A stretch of 64,000 nt of DNA from Piscinibacter lacus (GCF_016735685.1 NZ_JAERRA010000001.1:124001-188000); one strand, 5' to 3'. Counted from the first letter of the stretch, positions 26,906-35,226 are shown. Notes: generated from the letters alone by a model not told the origin. Translations and numbers: made by a program.

Positions 26906-26913
26906 GGTGCGGC

Positions 26914-27441
26914 TCAGGCCCGCAGGTCCCGGACGCGGGTGAAGCCGGTCTCGACATCCACCTCGGCCGCCAGCATCAGCTCCAGCGGCACCGGCTGGGC
27001 CCAGAGCTGGCCGCGGATCTTGAGCTGCACGGTGTTGTGATGGGCATAGGGATTGATCGAGATCTCGACATCCAGCGTGTCGGCATCGATCCGGGGCTCG
27101 AAACAGCGGATGGACTCGATCACGGCCCGCTCCATCGCCAGCCGGTCAAGCGAGGACAGGGTGACGCCGGCAAAGGCCGGCATGCCGAAATTCAGCACCG
27201 AACGGCGGGCTTCGGCATGTCGCGCCCAGAGCGCGACCTCGTCCTTGCGCTCCGAGGCGGGCTCGGGCTCGGGACGGGTGGTGTTGAACAGCCAGGTCAG
27301 GTCCCGGAGCACCGCGGCGCGGAGTTGCGCCCGCGAAAGGATTCGGGCCTCGACGCTTTCGCGCGCCTCCTGCGGTGCGCTGTCGATGAGGCGGTCCAGC
27401 AGCGAGGGTTGCAGGCGGTCGCGCGAATTCAGCTCAGCCAT
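26914..27441 (-). CDS. tssE: T6SS baseplate protein TssE (gp25-like)
   Basis: This 175-residue protein has a gp25/GPW domain: RDLTWLFNT, SVLNFGMPAFAGVTLSS, IRCFEPRIDADTLDV and LKIRGQL. TssE is the phage gp25-like wedge component that contacts the sheath's first ring. The start ATG at 27441 overlaps the end of tagJ by 8 bases. Confidence 0.96.
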   Translation of the reverse strand: MAELNSRDRLQPSLLDRLIDSAPQEARESVEARILSRAQLRAAVLRDLTWLFNTTRPEPEPASERKDEVALWARHAEARRSVLNFGMPAFAGVTLSSLDRLAMERAVIESIRCFEPRIDADTLDVEISINPYAHHNTVQLKIRGQLWAQPVPLELMLAAEVDVETGFTRVRDLRA

Positions 27442-28246
27442 GGCCGTCGAACTCGATCTCGCGCAGGCTCAGCAGGTCGTGCTCGCCCTGATCGCTCACC
27501 AGGATGCGCTGGCCCAGCCCGAACCAGCGTTCGGCTCCGGCCGAGCGCCACTCCGTCCGCCGGGCCATGAGCAGGGCATCGTCCTCGCTGGCCTCGGTGC
27601 CGGGGTAGCGGGTGGGCAGCATCGCGACGGCCTCGCCGCCGTTGGCAAAGACAAGCTGGGCGGGCAGCCAGACCATGTCACGCAGGTCGGCAGGCGGCTC
27701 CAGCGTGATCCGGCTCAGGCGGGCAAAGGGCAGCCAGTAGTAGCGCCCGTTGATCATGGCCTCGAGCACCGGGCCGAGGCGCGAATCGGCATCTGCGAGC
27801 CAGGCAAAGGGCTGACCGTCAAGACGACCCGGACTCGGCGGCGCCGCCTCGAAGGCGCGGTCGGCCAGGCTCTGCGCCTGTTCGTGCTGACCTTGGCCGG
27901 CCTGCAACATCGACTCGATCAGCAGGGCCAGCCACTCGTCGGGTTGGCCGAAGATCATCGGCGACCTTCGCCCCTGAAAGACGGCCGCCCGCATCAGTTC
28001 GCAGCGCAGGGCATGACCGACCATCTCGCGCATCGGATGGGTGCTCGGATCCATGTCCGCCGCCACATTGAGCTGGGTGTGGGCCCGGTCCCACTGACCC
28101 AGCACGCAAAGCAACTGGGCCAGGAAGACACGCAGACGCGGATCGGCCGGCGCCGCCCGGACCGCCTGGGTCAGGGACGGCAGGGCACGGCGGGGCGAAC
28201 CCGCACGGATCGCGGCTTCGGCTTCTGACAAGGCAGGATGGGTCAT
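27434..28246 (-). CDS. tagJ: T6SS accessory protein TagJ (ImpE)
   Basis: This 270-residue protein starts at ATG 28246; the same frame is open further upstream, but only as a shadow of the zinc-ribbon gene. TPR-like helices open the protein (AIRAGSPRRALPSLTQAVRAAPADPRLRVFLAQLL). The ImpE/TagJ core follows, with RAAVFQGRRSPMIFGQPDEWLALL, PFAWLADADSRLGPVLEAMINGRYYWLPF and DLVWLPAQ-type motifs. TagJ is an optional component that binds TssB and ClpV in the Pseudomonas aeruginosa H1 system. It overlaps tssE by 8 bases. Confidence 0.93.
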   Translation of the reverse strand: MTHPALSEAEAAIRAGSPRRALPSLTQAVRAAPADPRLRVFLAQLLCVLGQWDRAHTQLNVAADMDPSTHPMREMVGHALRCELMRAAVFQGRRSPMIFGQPDEWLALLIESMLQAGQGQHEQAQSLADRAFEAAPPSPGRLDGQPFAWLADADSRLGPVLEAMINGRYYWLPFARLSRITLEPPADLRDMVWLPAQLVFANGGEAVAMLPTRYPGTEASEDDALLMARRTEWRSAGAERWFGLGQRILVSDQGEHDLLSLREIEFDGHG

Positions 28247-28253
28247 GGGCGAT

Positions 28254-28814
28254 TCAGAAGCTGTGGCCACAGTCGGTGCAGAAGCGGGATGCGCGCTGGC
28301 ACAAGGCCCCGCATCCCGGACAGGACTTGTGGGTGGCCGCAAAGTCAAAGCCACATTCGGCGCAGAAGCGACCGCCGAGGCCGGGGGCCTGGCATTGCGG
28401 GCAGTTCGCGCCCTCCGCCCCCGTTGCCAAGGTTCCACGGGGCGCGTGATCAAGAGAAGACGCCATGCAGGGCACGCAGATCGACCCGTCCATGCAGTTT
28501 TCGCAGTAAGCGTGCAGGCACTTGGGACACTCGGTGTAACGCTGTCGGGCCAGCGCCAGGGCTTCATCCCTGGCCTGGGCGTGAGCTTTGTCCCCAGAGT
28601 AAGCAGACACATCAGCCCCAATCCGCCCCGCCCTGCTGAACATCCGAACGTACTCAGCGACATGCATGAGCACGCCGGTGATTTGTCCCGTCCGGAAAGG
28701 TCGGTAGGGTGAGCGCCAGACACTCTTGCAATGGCTGCAACTGAACTCGAACTGGAAGCCCGCCGAGAGGCTTTTGCTTCGATCGCTCAGGTCCCGGTAG
28801 TTGTCAAGAGCCAT
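28254..28814 (-). CDS. Multi-CxxC zinc-ribbon protein in the T6SS operon
   Basis: This 186-residue protein has 17 cysteines. Eight CxxC pairs begin at residues 26, 96, 104, 113, 138, 151, 165 and 179, with a single extra Cys at 172. The C-terminal half (138-182) reads as tandem zinc ribbons (CPQC...CAEC...CPGC...CTDC). The middle block 96-116 (CPKC, CENC, CVPC) is a second cysteine cluster. The region between (about 30-92) is helical. No signal peptide is present, so it is likely cytoplasmic. It overlaps the upstream hcp-family gene by 11 bases and lies 7 bases before tagJ, so it is made with the apparatus. It is not a recognised core component. Confidence 0.85.
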   Translation of the reverse strand: MALDNYRDLSDRSKSLSAGFQFEFSCSHCKSVWRSPYRPFRTGQITGVLMHVAEYVRMFSRAGRIGADVSAYSGDKAHAQARDEALALARQRYTECPKCLHAYCENCMDGSICVPCMASSLDHAPRGTLATGAEGANCPQCQAPGLGGRFCAECGFDFAATHKSCPGCGALCQRASRFCTDCGHSF

Positions 28815-29445
28815 GGGGCTTCACACCTTTCCCCGAGGTCGAAGACTTGCCGCCGTCATCGTCCTGGATGTTCTTGATCAGATTGACCAGATTGTTGCGA
28901 TCACTGGCTGAAAGCTTCTTGGCCTCGTTGACCAGTTCGTTCAACTTGCTGGCCGGGGCGAAGGCTTGGGCATTGGGTGGCTGTTTGAGCGTAACGCCAC
29001 CCCCATAGTCAAAGTAGATGCTCTGGTAATAGAAAGAGCACTGCTCCTTGAGGGTGACTTCCTTGTCGCTGGTTCCACCCTGCACCTGGTAACCATGCAC
29101 CGTCACCTGATTGAGCTTGATGACGAGATGGAAATTACCCTCCGTCAAGTCTAGCGAGCCTTGGAGTTCCTCGTAAATGGTGAAGATGGCCTGGGTGAAC
29201 TGCTCGCCATCCCGGAGAGCCGCCATGATGCGGGTGCTTGACTTGTCCGGCGCCTTGCTGAACTTGAACAGCGACATCCCGATGGATCGCGCGCCCCGAC
29301 CCGTCTTCCCATCCCGGGCTTGCATGCCGATGTCGATGGACCAATCCGCGCAAGCAATCTGCCCCTCATAGGCGGGCGTGACCGCTTCGCCGGGAACCTG
29401 GGCCCCGCCCTTGTCGAGAAGCTTCAGGTAGCAGTGGGTTGTCAT
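28804..29445 (-). CDS. Hcp-family T6SS tube protein paralogue with C-terminal extension
   Basis: This 213-residue protein has an Hcp-like fold pattern: HCYLKLLDKGGAQVPGEAV, then the strand DWSIDIGMQ, then LFKFSKAPDKSSTRIMAALRDGEQF, and ending with ECSFYYQSIYFDYGG-type strands. Hcp rings stack into the inner tube. Residues about 160-213 form a helical, Asp/Gly/Ser-rich extension (NELVNEAKKLSASDRNNLVNLI) beyond the usual Hcp length. It might sit inside or outside the ring. It is quite different from the other two Hcp-like proteins just upstream. Base composition is less GC-rich than the surroundings. Confidence 0.82.
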   Translation of the reverse strand: MTTHCYLKLLDKGGAQVPGEAVTPAYEGQIACADWSIDIGMQARDGKTGRGARSIGMSLFKFSKAPDKSSTRIMAALRDGEQFTQAIFTIYEELQGSLDLTEGNFHLVIKLNQVTVHGYQVQGGTSDKEVTLKEQCSFYYQSIYFDYGGGVTLKQPPNAQAFAPASKLNELVNEAKKLSASDRNNLVNLIKNIQDDDGGKSSTSGKGVKPHGS

Positions 29446-29452
29446 TGGGTCG

Positions 29453-29965
29453 TCAATCCACCGCGGGCGCTATGGCGCTGAAGGTCATGCCTGCATGATG
29501 GCGAGTACGGTCCAAGTCCAAGGGCACGTAGGTGACCTCAAGCCTCCGGTAGGAGAATTTCACGGTCTCTTCAATCGTGGCTCCTTTGTCGCCGTCACTG
29601 AGACGGACATCAATGTTCTCGATTCGCCCATCAAAAAGTTCGATGAGCATGATCGGACTCTGCTCCTTCTTCTGCGATGACTCAATGTGATGCTGGTCAA
29701 CGGTGAGTCGGAGATGATCGATCAGGGCATCCCGCTCAAGCGAGCGGGCAAGGTTGACCGACGCCTTGTCGTAGTACTTTGTGACGCTAAGATTGCCATA
29801 GCGCGCCTGCCGCTTGGACGAGGCGGTCTGCGACGACGTGCCCTCGACATCCATATTGAGATCAAAGCTGTTAACCTCGATCTCGCCTTCGTAACCCAAG
29901 GTGGTGGCTTCGCCGGTGATATTTCGACCCTGGACCTCAATGTGCAGAAAGATCTGTGTGGACAT
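29453..29965 (-). CDS. Hcp-family T6SS tube protein paralogue
   Basis: This 170-residue protein is counted from ATG 29965; a TTG at 29977 in the same frame is also possible. Hcp-like strands are visible (QIFLHIEVQGRNITGEAT, EIEVNSFDLNMDV, YGNLSVTKYYDKASVNLARSL, LIELFDGRIENIDVRLSDG, VKFSYRRLEVTYVPLD). It lies between the other two hcp-family genes and diverges strongly from both. It could be a chaperone-like or alternative tube subunit. The Hcp family call rests on pattern and position. Confidence 0.8.
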   Translation of the reverse strand: MSTQIFLHIEVQGRNITGEATTLGYEGEIEVNSFDLNMDVEGTSSQTASSKRQARYGNLSVTKYYDKASVNLARSLERDALIDHLRLTVDQHHIESSQKKEQSPIMLIELFDGRIENIDVRLSDGDKGATIEETVKFSYRRLEVTYVPLDLDRTRHHAGMTFSAIAPAVD

Positions 29966-30013
29966 GAGAATTCGCAAAGTCGAAAAGGAACCACCGGAAC
30001 CAAGCCCGAGGAC

Positions 30014-30550
30014 TTACTGAACCTTCATGTTAGCAGCTGCCGGACCTTCAGTCTTCATTTTTGAGATATCCCACATGAAGTTGGTCTGCAGCCCGAGAGC
30101 ACCGCCCGCACCATTCTGCGGCTTATAACCGATGGAAATTTCTTTGAAGACCATTTCTACATCTTGGTTGACCGCTCCGTCCTCGCCCCCTTTGGTCGAA
30201 ACTTTCGTAATAAACACCGTTTTCATCGTCATGGCGAAATAGACCTCTCCCCTGCCATCCTTCGCGCCGGTCTGCTTGAGCATCACAATGTGCACGTCGG
30301 CAAAATGTGTCCCCTGGACGATGCGTTGCATGATGACCGGAGATGCCAGATCAAAGTAGTGCGAAAAGGACATCGTGCCCGGCGTAGGTTTGCCAACCGA
30401 GGCGCCCGCCCCTTTGAGGAAGCTTGTCTCGGCTTCGATGTCCCAGCTCCAATCTCCGATCTCAATCCATCCTTTATCTCCTGAATGGGTCTCTTGCAGT
30501 GACTCGCCTTTGGTGACATCACTGAACTTGATGAATGCGTTTCCAGGCAT
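30014..30550 (-). CDS. hcp: T6SS tube protein Hcp (TssD)
   Basis: This 178-residue protein has the clearest Hcp pattern of the three: MPGNAFIKFSDVTKGESLQ, GWIEIGDWSWDIEAE, MSFSHYFDLASPVIMQRIVQGTHFADVHIVMLKQTG and VFKEISIGYKPQ. This is probably the main tube subunit. A GAGGAG box lies 7 bases before the ATG. It follows tssC by 73 bases, the usual sheath-then-tube arrangement. GC content is visibly lower than in the distal T6SS genes. Confidence 0.94.
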   Translation of the reverse strand: MPGNAFIKFSDVTKGESLQETHSGDKGWIEIGDWSWDIEAETSFLKGAGASVGKPTPGTMSFSHYFDLASPVIMQRIVQGTHFADVHIVMLKQTGAKDGRGEVYFAMTMKTVFITKVSTKGGEDGAVNQDVEMVFKEISIGYKPQNGAGGALGLQTNFMWDISKMKTEGPAAANMKVQ

Positions 30551-30623
30551 GGTAGTGCTCCTCGATTGAAGGTGCCGTACTTAAGTGGTGTCCGGCAGGT
30601 TTGCAGGTCAACGGACTCTCGAC

Positions 30624-32117
30624 TCAGCCCTTCTCGCTGGGCAGCTTGGAAACCAAGCGCAGCGAAACGGTCAGGCCTTCGAGTTGGTAGTGCGGCCGCA
30701 GGAAAAAGCGGCTCTGGTAGTAGCCGGGCGCACCCTCCACCTCTTCAACCGACACCTCTGCGGCTGCGAGCGGCTTCTGCGCCTTGACAGATTCCGACGA
30801 GTTGGTTGGGTCACCGTCAACATAATCTAGGATCCAATTGTTCAGCCAGCGCTCCATCTCTTCACGCGACTTGAACGAGCCGACTTTGTCGCGGACCATG
30901 CACTTCAGGTAGTGCGCAAAGCGGTTGCACGCGAACAGATAGGGCAGGCGAGCCGCCAGCGCCGCATTGGCCGTTGCATCCGGATCGTCATACTCAGCGG
31001 GCTTCTGCAGCGACTGTGCCCCGATGAAAGCCGCGAAATCGGAGTTCTTGCGATGGATCATCGCGAGGAAGCCGTTCTTCGACAATTCGGCTTCGCGCCG
31101 GTCCGAGATCGCGATCTCGGTCGGGCACTTCATGTCAACCCCGCCATCGTCGGTGGGGAAGATGTGGGAAGGCAGGTTCTCGACGGCGCCCCCCGATTCC
31201 ACGCCACGGATCCGCGAACACCAGCCATATTCCTTGAAGGACCGGTTGATGTTGGTCGCCATGGCGTATGCAGCATTGCACCATGCGTACTTGTCGTGGT
31301 CTGCGCCGACGGTGTCTTCCTCGAAATTGAATTCGTCGACGGGCGAGGTCTTGGCGCCATAGGGAAGTCGCCCGAGGAAGCGCGGCATGCACATCGCAAG
31401 GTATCGGGCGTCGTCACTTTCACGCAGCGAGCGCCAGGCCGCGTATTCGGGCGTGGTGAAGATCTTGGTCAAGTCGCGCGGGTTGGCCAGCTCACCCCAG
31501 GACTCCATCTGCATCACCGACGGTGCAGCACCGGTGATGAAGGGCGCATGCGCGGCCGCGGCAATCTTGCTCATCTCCGCCAGCAGCTCGACGTCGGGGG
31601 GCGAATGGTCGAAGTGGTAATCGCCGACGATGGCACCAAAGGGTTCGCCGCCGAACTGACCGTACTCTTCTTCGTAGAGCTTCTTGAACAGGGGCGACTG
31701 GTCCCAGGCCGTGCCCTTGTAGCGCTTGAGCGTCTTGCCGAGATCCTGCTTGGAAATCGGCATCACGCGGATCTTCAACTGCTCGTCGGTCTCGGTGTTG
31801 TTGACCATGTAGTGCAGGCCACGCCAAGCGGATTCGAGCTTCTGAAAGTCGGCGTGGTGCAGGATGAGGTTGACCTGCTCGCTGAGCTTGCGGTCGATCG
31901 CGGCCACCATGGCCTCGACCGAGGCCACCGTGTCCGAGCTGATCAACTGGACGTTTTGCAGCGCATGCTGCGCCAGGGTCTGGACGGCGGCTTCGACCGC
32001 GTTGCGTGCCTCGTCGCTCTTGGGCTTGAATTCCTTGGACAGCAGGGATGCGAAATCATTGCCTTCCAGGGTGACACCGGCAAAGGCAGTCGAGGGGGAC
32101 TGGAGAGATTCGGCCAT
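30624..32117 (-). CDS. tssC: T6SS sheath large subunit TssC (VipB)
   Basis: This 497-residue protein shows the TssC signatures FQKLESAWRGLHYMVNNTET, FGAIVGDYHFDHSPPDVELL, RFLGRLPYGAKTSPVDEFNFEE and the C-terminal YYQSRFFLRPHYQLEGLTVSLRLVSKLP. With TssB it forms the contractile sheath around the Hcp tube. Length is normal. It starts 33 bases after the tssB stop. Confidence 0.98.
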   Translation of the reverse strand: MAESLQSPSTAFAGVTLEGNDFASLLSKEFKPKSDEARNAVEAAVQTLAQHALQNVQLISSDTVASVEAMVAAIDRKLSEQVNLILHHADFQKLESAWRGLHYMVNNTETDEQLKIRVMPISKQDLGKTLKRYKGTAWDQSPLFKKLYEEEYGQFGGEPFGAIVGDYHFDHSPPDVELLAEMSKIAAAAHAPFITGAAPSVMQMESWGELANPRDLTKIFTTPEYAAWRSLRESDDARYLAMCMPRFLGRLPYGAKTSPVDEFNFEEDTVGADHDKYAWCNAAYAMATNINRSFKEYGWCSRIRGVESGGAVENLPSHIFPTDDGGVDMKCPTEIAISDRREAELSKNGFLAMIHRKNSDFAAFIGAQSLQKPAEYDDPDATANAALAARLPYLFACNRFAHYLKCMVRDKVGSFKSREEMERWLNNWILDYVDGDPTNSSESVKAQKPLAAAEVSVEEVEGAPGYYQSRFFLRPHYQLEGLTVSLRLVSKLPSEKG

Positions 32118-32150
32118 ATGCGCTTGCTCCGGGGGAATGTCGTTGGCGGA

Positions 32151-32651
32151 TCAGGTCGGGTCGCCCGCCTTGGGCGCAGCGCCCAGCGAGCCGAGCAGCG
32201 CAGGGTCCTTGAGGATGCGGGCAATCAGTTCCTCGGCTCCGCCCTTGCCGTCCATGTAGGTGACCAGATTGGACAGTTGCTGACGTGCTTCCAGCAGTTG
32301 CTTCAGGCCGTCGACCTTGGCCGCCACGGCGGCGGGGGAGAAGTCGTCCATGTTCTCGAAGGTGAGATCCACCGAGAGATTGCCTTCGCCGGTCAGAGTG
32401 TTCGGCACCTGGAAGGCGACCCGCGGCTTCATCGCCTTCATGCGGGTGTCGAAGTTGTCGACATCGATTTCCAGGAACTTGCGGTCCGCGACGGGCGGCA
32501 GCGGGTCTTCGGGCTTGCCGGCGAGGTCGGCCATGACTCCCATCACGAAGGGCAACTGGACCTTCTTCTCTGCGCCGTAAAGCTCGACGTCGTACTCGAT
32601 CTGCACGCGCGGCGCCCGGTTGCGTGCGATGAACTTCTGACTGCTGCCCAT
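32151..32651 (-). CDS. tssB: T6SS sheath small subunit TssB (VipA)
   Basis: This 166-residue protein starts at ATG 32651, preceded by GGAGAA at a proper distance; the frame is open 66 bases further but without support. Typical TssB sequence: RVQIEYDVELYGAEKKVQLPF, MGVMADLAGKP, FLEIDVDNFDTRMKAMKPRV and the FENMDDFSPAAVAAKV block. It partners TssC; in other systems ClpV binds the sheath through TssC and TagJ through TssB. Confidence 0.98.
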   Translation of the reverse strand: MGSSQKFIARNRAPRVQIEYDVELYGAEKKVQLPFVMGVMADLAGKPEDPLPPVADRKFLEIDVDNFDTRMKAMKPRVAFQVPNTLTGEGNLSVDLTFENMDDFSPAAVAAKVDGLKQLLEARQQLSNLVTYMDGKGGAEELIARILKDPALLGSLGAAPKAGDPT

Positions 32652-32748
32652 GAATGTTCTCCGAGGATGAGCGGGGACACGGTCGTTGCGGCACACGGGG
32701 TGTCGCGGGACGGCCAACGCGTTTTACGCCGCGCGGCCTGCCTTGGAA

Positions 32749-33831
32749 TCAAGAGGAACCATCATCCACCCCGATTCGGGGGATGCTGTCGGGGTCAACG
32801 CCCATGATCCGGGCGACTTCGGCCACGGCATCGGGCGCGAGGTCCTGCACCAGTTGCATGAAGTCCTTGTCGATGAGGCGCTGCGCCCGACGCAAAAGAA
32901 GCTGCGCGGGGTTGGTGGGTTCGTGCCGTTCGAGGTAGTCGCAGATGCGCTGCAGGGCCTGAATGACGTCCTGCCGCGACTCGATCCGACCGGCAGCGCC
33001 GGCACCCCCGCGACCCGTGGAAGCCCGCGGCGCGGCGAAACCACCGGAAGGGTCGCCGCGGTCAGCGTCTGGCCCTGCGTTCTCGGACGGGTCGCCCTCC
33101 CCCGGCACCTCGGCAGCGACGGGCTCGGGCAGGGCCTGAGCGACGGCATGGAGCAGACCGCGCATCTCGACCAGATCCACCGCCACATCCGTGCCGAACT
33201 GGCTGTTCATCAGTTTCTGGAGATCCCGCACGGCCTGCGCCGCGTCGGCCTGCTGCTCCCGCAGACGGGCCGCGAGCTCGGGGAGTTCGCCGAACATCCC
33301 CTGGATCTGACCCAGGGTGCGAACCGTCTCACCCGGCTTCGGGCTCAGGCGCTCCAGCGCGACCTCGACGTCGCGGACGCGCAGACCGCCGAGTCGGCGG
33401 TCCGAGGCCACCAGGGCATTGCGCACATCCCCGAGCAAGTCATTCCATTGGCTCAAGCCACCGAGCACGCTGACCCGGGAGAAGGGGTCCCCGTCGTCCG
33501 GATCGAGCTGCGGATGCACTTCGGCCCAAAAGCGCTCCATCCATCCGGCGAGCAGCTTCAGCACCGGGCTCAAACCCTCGATGCCGTCGAGGTTGACGCA
33601 GGCACGGCCCCAGGCCATCCCGACCCGCAGGTCACGCGTCCGGCCCATGAGCGCCTCGGCCTGATCGCGAACCGAGGCCCACTGCGGCGGTTCGGCCGCG
33701 GCAAACTGTGTCTCGGGCTTGCCTGCGAGCGCTTGGTTCAGCTCGAAAAACTCGACGTCATACTCAAGATTGACGCCGCATACCTCGCCTTCGAGGGGCT
33801 CCAACCACGCATCGATGGAGTATTCAGCCAT
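32749..33831 (-). CDS. tssA: T6SS assembly protein TssA
   Basis: This 360-residue protein is counted from ATG 33831, with a GTG 30 bases upstream as an alternative; neither has a strong Shine-Dalgarno. The ImpA N-terminal domain is clear: WLEPLEGEVCGVNLEYDVEFFELNQ, RVGMAWGRACVNLDGIEGL. It is followed by a helical middle with ELAARLREQQADAAQAV, a Gly/Ala/Pro linker (about 260-295), and a short helical C-terminal domain (RQDVIQALQRICDYLERHEPTNPAQLLLRRAQRLI). TssA coordinates tube and sheath polymerisation. It is the first gene of the T6SS transcript, so the main promoter should lie in 33832-34091. Confidence 0.95.
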   Translation of the reverse strand: MAEYSIDAWLEPLEGEVCGVNLEYDVEFFELNQALAGKPETQFAAAEPPQWASVRDQAEALMGRTRDLRVGMAWGRACVNLDGIEGLSPVLKLLAGWMERFWAEVHPQLDPDDGDPFSRVSVLGGLSQWNDLLGDVRNALVASDRRLGGLRVRDVEVALERLSPKPGETVRTLGQIQGMFGELPELAARLREQQADAAQAVRDLQKLMNSQFGTDVAVDLVEMRGLLHAVAQALPEPVAAEVPGEGDPSENAGPDADRGDPSGGFAAPRASTGRGGAGAAGRIESRQDVIQALQRICDYLERHEPTNPAQLLLRRAQRLIDKDFMQLVQDLAPDAVAEVARIMGVDPDSIPRIGVDDGSS

Positions 33832-33885
33832 GGTTGGTTTCGGTCGTCGAAAAACGAGCACTCAAACGCATGTGACTTGGCATGT

Positions 33886-33902
33886 TGACGGCCTAGTCGT
33901 CA
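33886..33902. promoter_or_regulatory. Inverted repeat near the likely T6SS transcription start
   Basis: TGACG and CGTCA flank a 7-base spacer just downstream (on the minus strand) of the candidate -10 box at 33904-33909. Its position would suit a repressor site, but the arms are short. Confidence 0.25.
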
Positions 33903-33903
33903 G

Positions 33904-33934
33904 AATGTAGCACCGCGCCCTCGGGACACGTCAA
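33904..33934 (-). promoter_or_regulatory. Candidate sigma70 promoter for the T6SS operon
   Basis: On the minus strand, TTGACG (33929-33934) is followed after 19 bases by TACATT (33904-33909), upstream of tssA. The -35 is 5/6 and the -10 is 4/6, but the spacer is long. The surrounding 260-base gap (33832-34091) is AT-richer than its flanks. Nothing else in the gap was convincing, including on the plus strand for the next gene. Confidence 0.35.
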
Positions 33935-34091
33935 CGGCGAGCCCCCCTGGAAAACTGCTACAAGTTGTATTCCTAGGGTTTTCGATAGGCTCTTCGGACC
34001 GCTTGCGGTCGCGGGTTCTCACCTTGCCCCCACCCGCCCTCCGGTGTGGAATGTCTTGCGGGCTGTCGGCGCCCGGCATCGGAGATGGCCC

Positions 34092-35204
34092 GTGCGCACA
34101 GACCCCCGCGAAACAACGCGTCAATTGCTGAAGCCCCGGGCCGCCCGGTCGGATGCGCCGCGGCCGGCGCGCGGCAGCATCCGCCAAGCTGAGCGGCAGC
34201 CGAGTCGGCTCAGACGCCGCTCGCTCGCGCTGTCGGGCCTCGCCTGCGTCCTCGGGCTGGCGGGGTGGCACTGGATCAGTCGGCAGGACGCCCCCCCGGA
34301 GCTGGCAGCAGCCCCTCAAGCGCAGGTGAACACTCACATTGCATCGCAACCGCTGCCACGGGCACCGGCGAAGGCGGCCGCCGCGAGCGGCGCGCACCTG
34401 CGCTTCGAGGACTTGCTGCGTGCCGCGCCCGGCAGCGCATGGCGTGTGGCGCGTCTGGCCGAGCGGCCGCAGATCCTCGTGATCGAGTTTCCCGATCTCT
34501 TGTCGCAGGGAAGGGCCCTCAACCGGCTTGCCGCGCTGGTGGAAAAGCGCGGCGCGCCGCGTGACCGCGTCCTGAGCCTCGACGAGATGGCCGACTTCCT
34601 GCGACGCTCCGGGGACAGCACTGCGAGCTTTTATCAAGGCCACGACTACGCGTCCGAGAGCGTGCAGCGCTTCTTCGAGCTCATCGCCCGCCAGGGCCTT
34701 GCGCTGAATCCGGAGGAGGCCCAGCTCCAGCGCCTCCTGCGGGAGGCCGGATTCCTCTCGCCCCCCGCCCAGCCCGACGCGAGAAGCCCGGATTCAGACA
34801 CCGTCCAGGCCCTCGTTGCGTTCACGGCCGTTCAGTCCGACGACCCGGCCACCCTGGTCGACGAAGAAGTCGATGCGCTGCGTCGGGAGACCGTGCTGCG
34901 CCATGAGCTCAGCCACGGGTTTTTCTTCACCCATGCGGCCTACCAGCAGCAGGTCCTGGCCTTCTGGCGCAACACCCTGAGCGAGGCACAGCGCGCGTCC
35001 TTCCGGACCTTCCTCGCCAGCCTGGACTACGACCCGCGTGACGAACTGCTCATGGCCAATGAAACCCAGGCTTTCCTGATGCATACGCCGGATCCTCGGG
35101 TCTTCACCGCCGAACTGCTGGGGTGGACAGAAACCCAGCTCGCCGCAGTACGCGCGGCGTTTCGCGCGGCCGTACCCGCGGGCATGCAGGTTTCGGCGCG
35201 CTGA
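34092..35204 (+). CDS. Putative membrane-anchored zinc metallopeptidase (HELSH motif)
   Basis: This is a 370-residue protein from GTG 34092, chosen because GGAGA lies just upstream; a GTG at 34044 is in frame but lacks this. An Arg-rich N-terminus (1-43) precedes one membrane helix (about 44-62), so the bulk should be periplasmic. The motif RHELSHGFFF puts HExxH at 271-275. NETQAF with Glu324 lies 49 residues further and could be the third zinc ligand of a gluzincin-like site. I do not recognise the family. Peptidase activity is inferred from the motif alone. It is divergent from the T6SS and 189 bases upstream of the OmpA/adhesin unit. Confidence 0.7.
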   Translation: MRTDPRETTRQLLKPRAARSDAPRPARGSIRQAERQPSRLRRRSLALSGLACVLGLAGWHWISRQDAPPELAAAPQAQVNTHIASQPLPRAPAKAAAASGAHLRFEDLLRAAPGSAWRVARLAERPQILVIEFPDLLSQGRALNRLAALVEKRGAPRDRVLSLDEMADFLRRSGDSTASFYQGHDYASESVQRFFELIARQGLALNPEEAQLQRLLREAGFLSPPAQPDARSPDSDTVQALVAFTAVQSDDPATLVDEEVDALRRETVLRHELSHGFFFTHAAYQQQVLAFWRNTLSEAQRASFRTFLASLDYDPRDELLMANETQAFLMHTPDPRVFTAELLGWTETQLAAVRAAFRAAVPAGMQVSAR

Positions 35205-35226
35205 TCCGCAGCCCAGGGATATCCCA

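Noticed and set aside
33832..34091. Possible sigma54 promoter upstream of the T6SS
   Set aside because: No GG-N10-GC type pair with acceptable flanks was found on the minus strand.
34044..34091. Upstream GTG start for the HELSH protein
   Set aside because: No Shine-Dalgarno there; the GTG at 34092 has GGAGA at good spacing.
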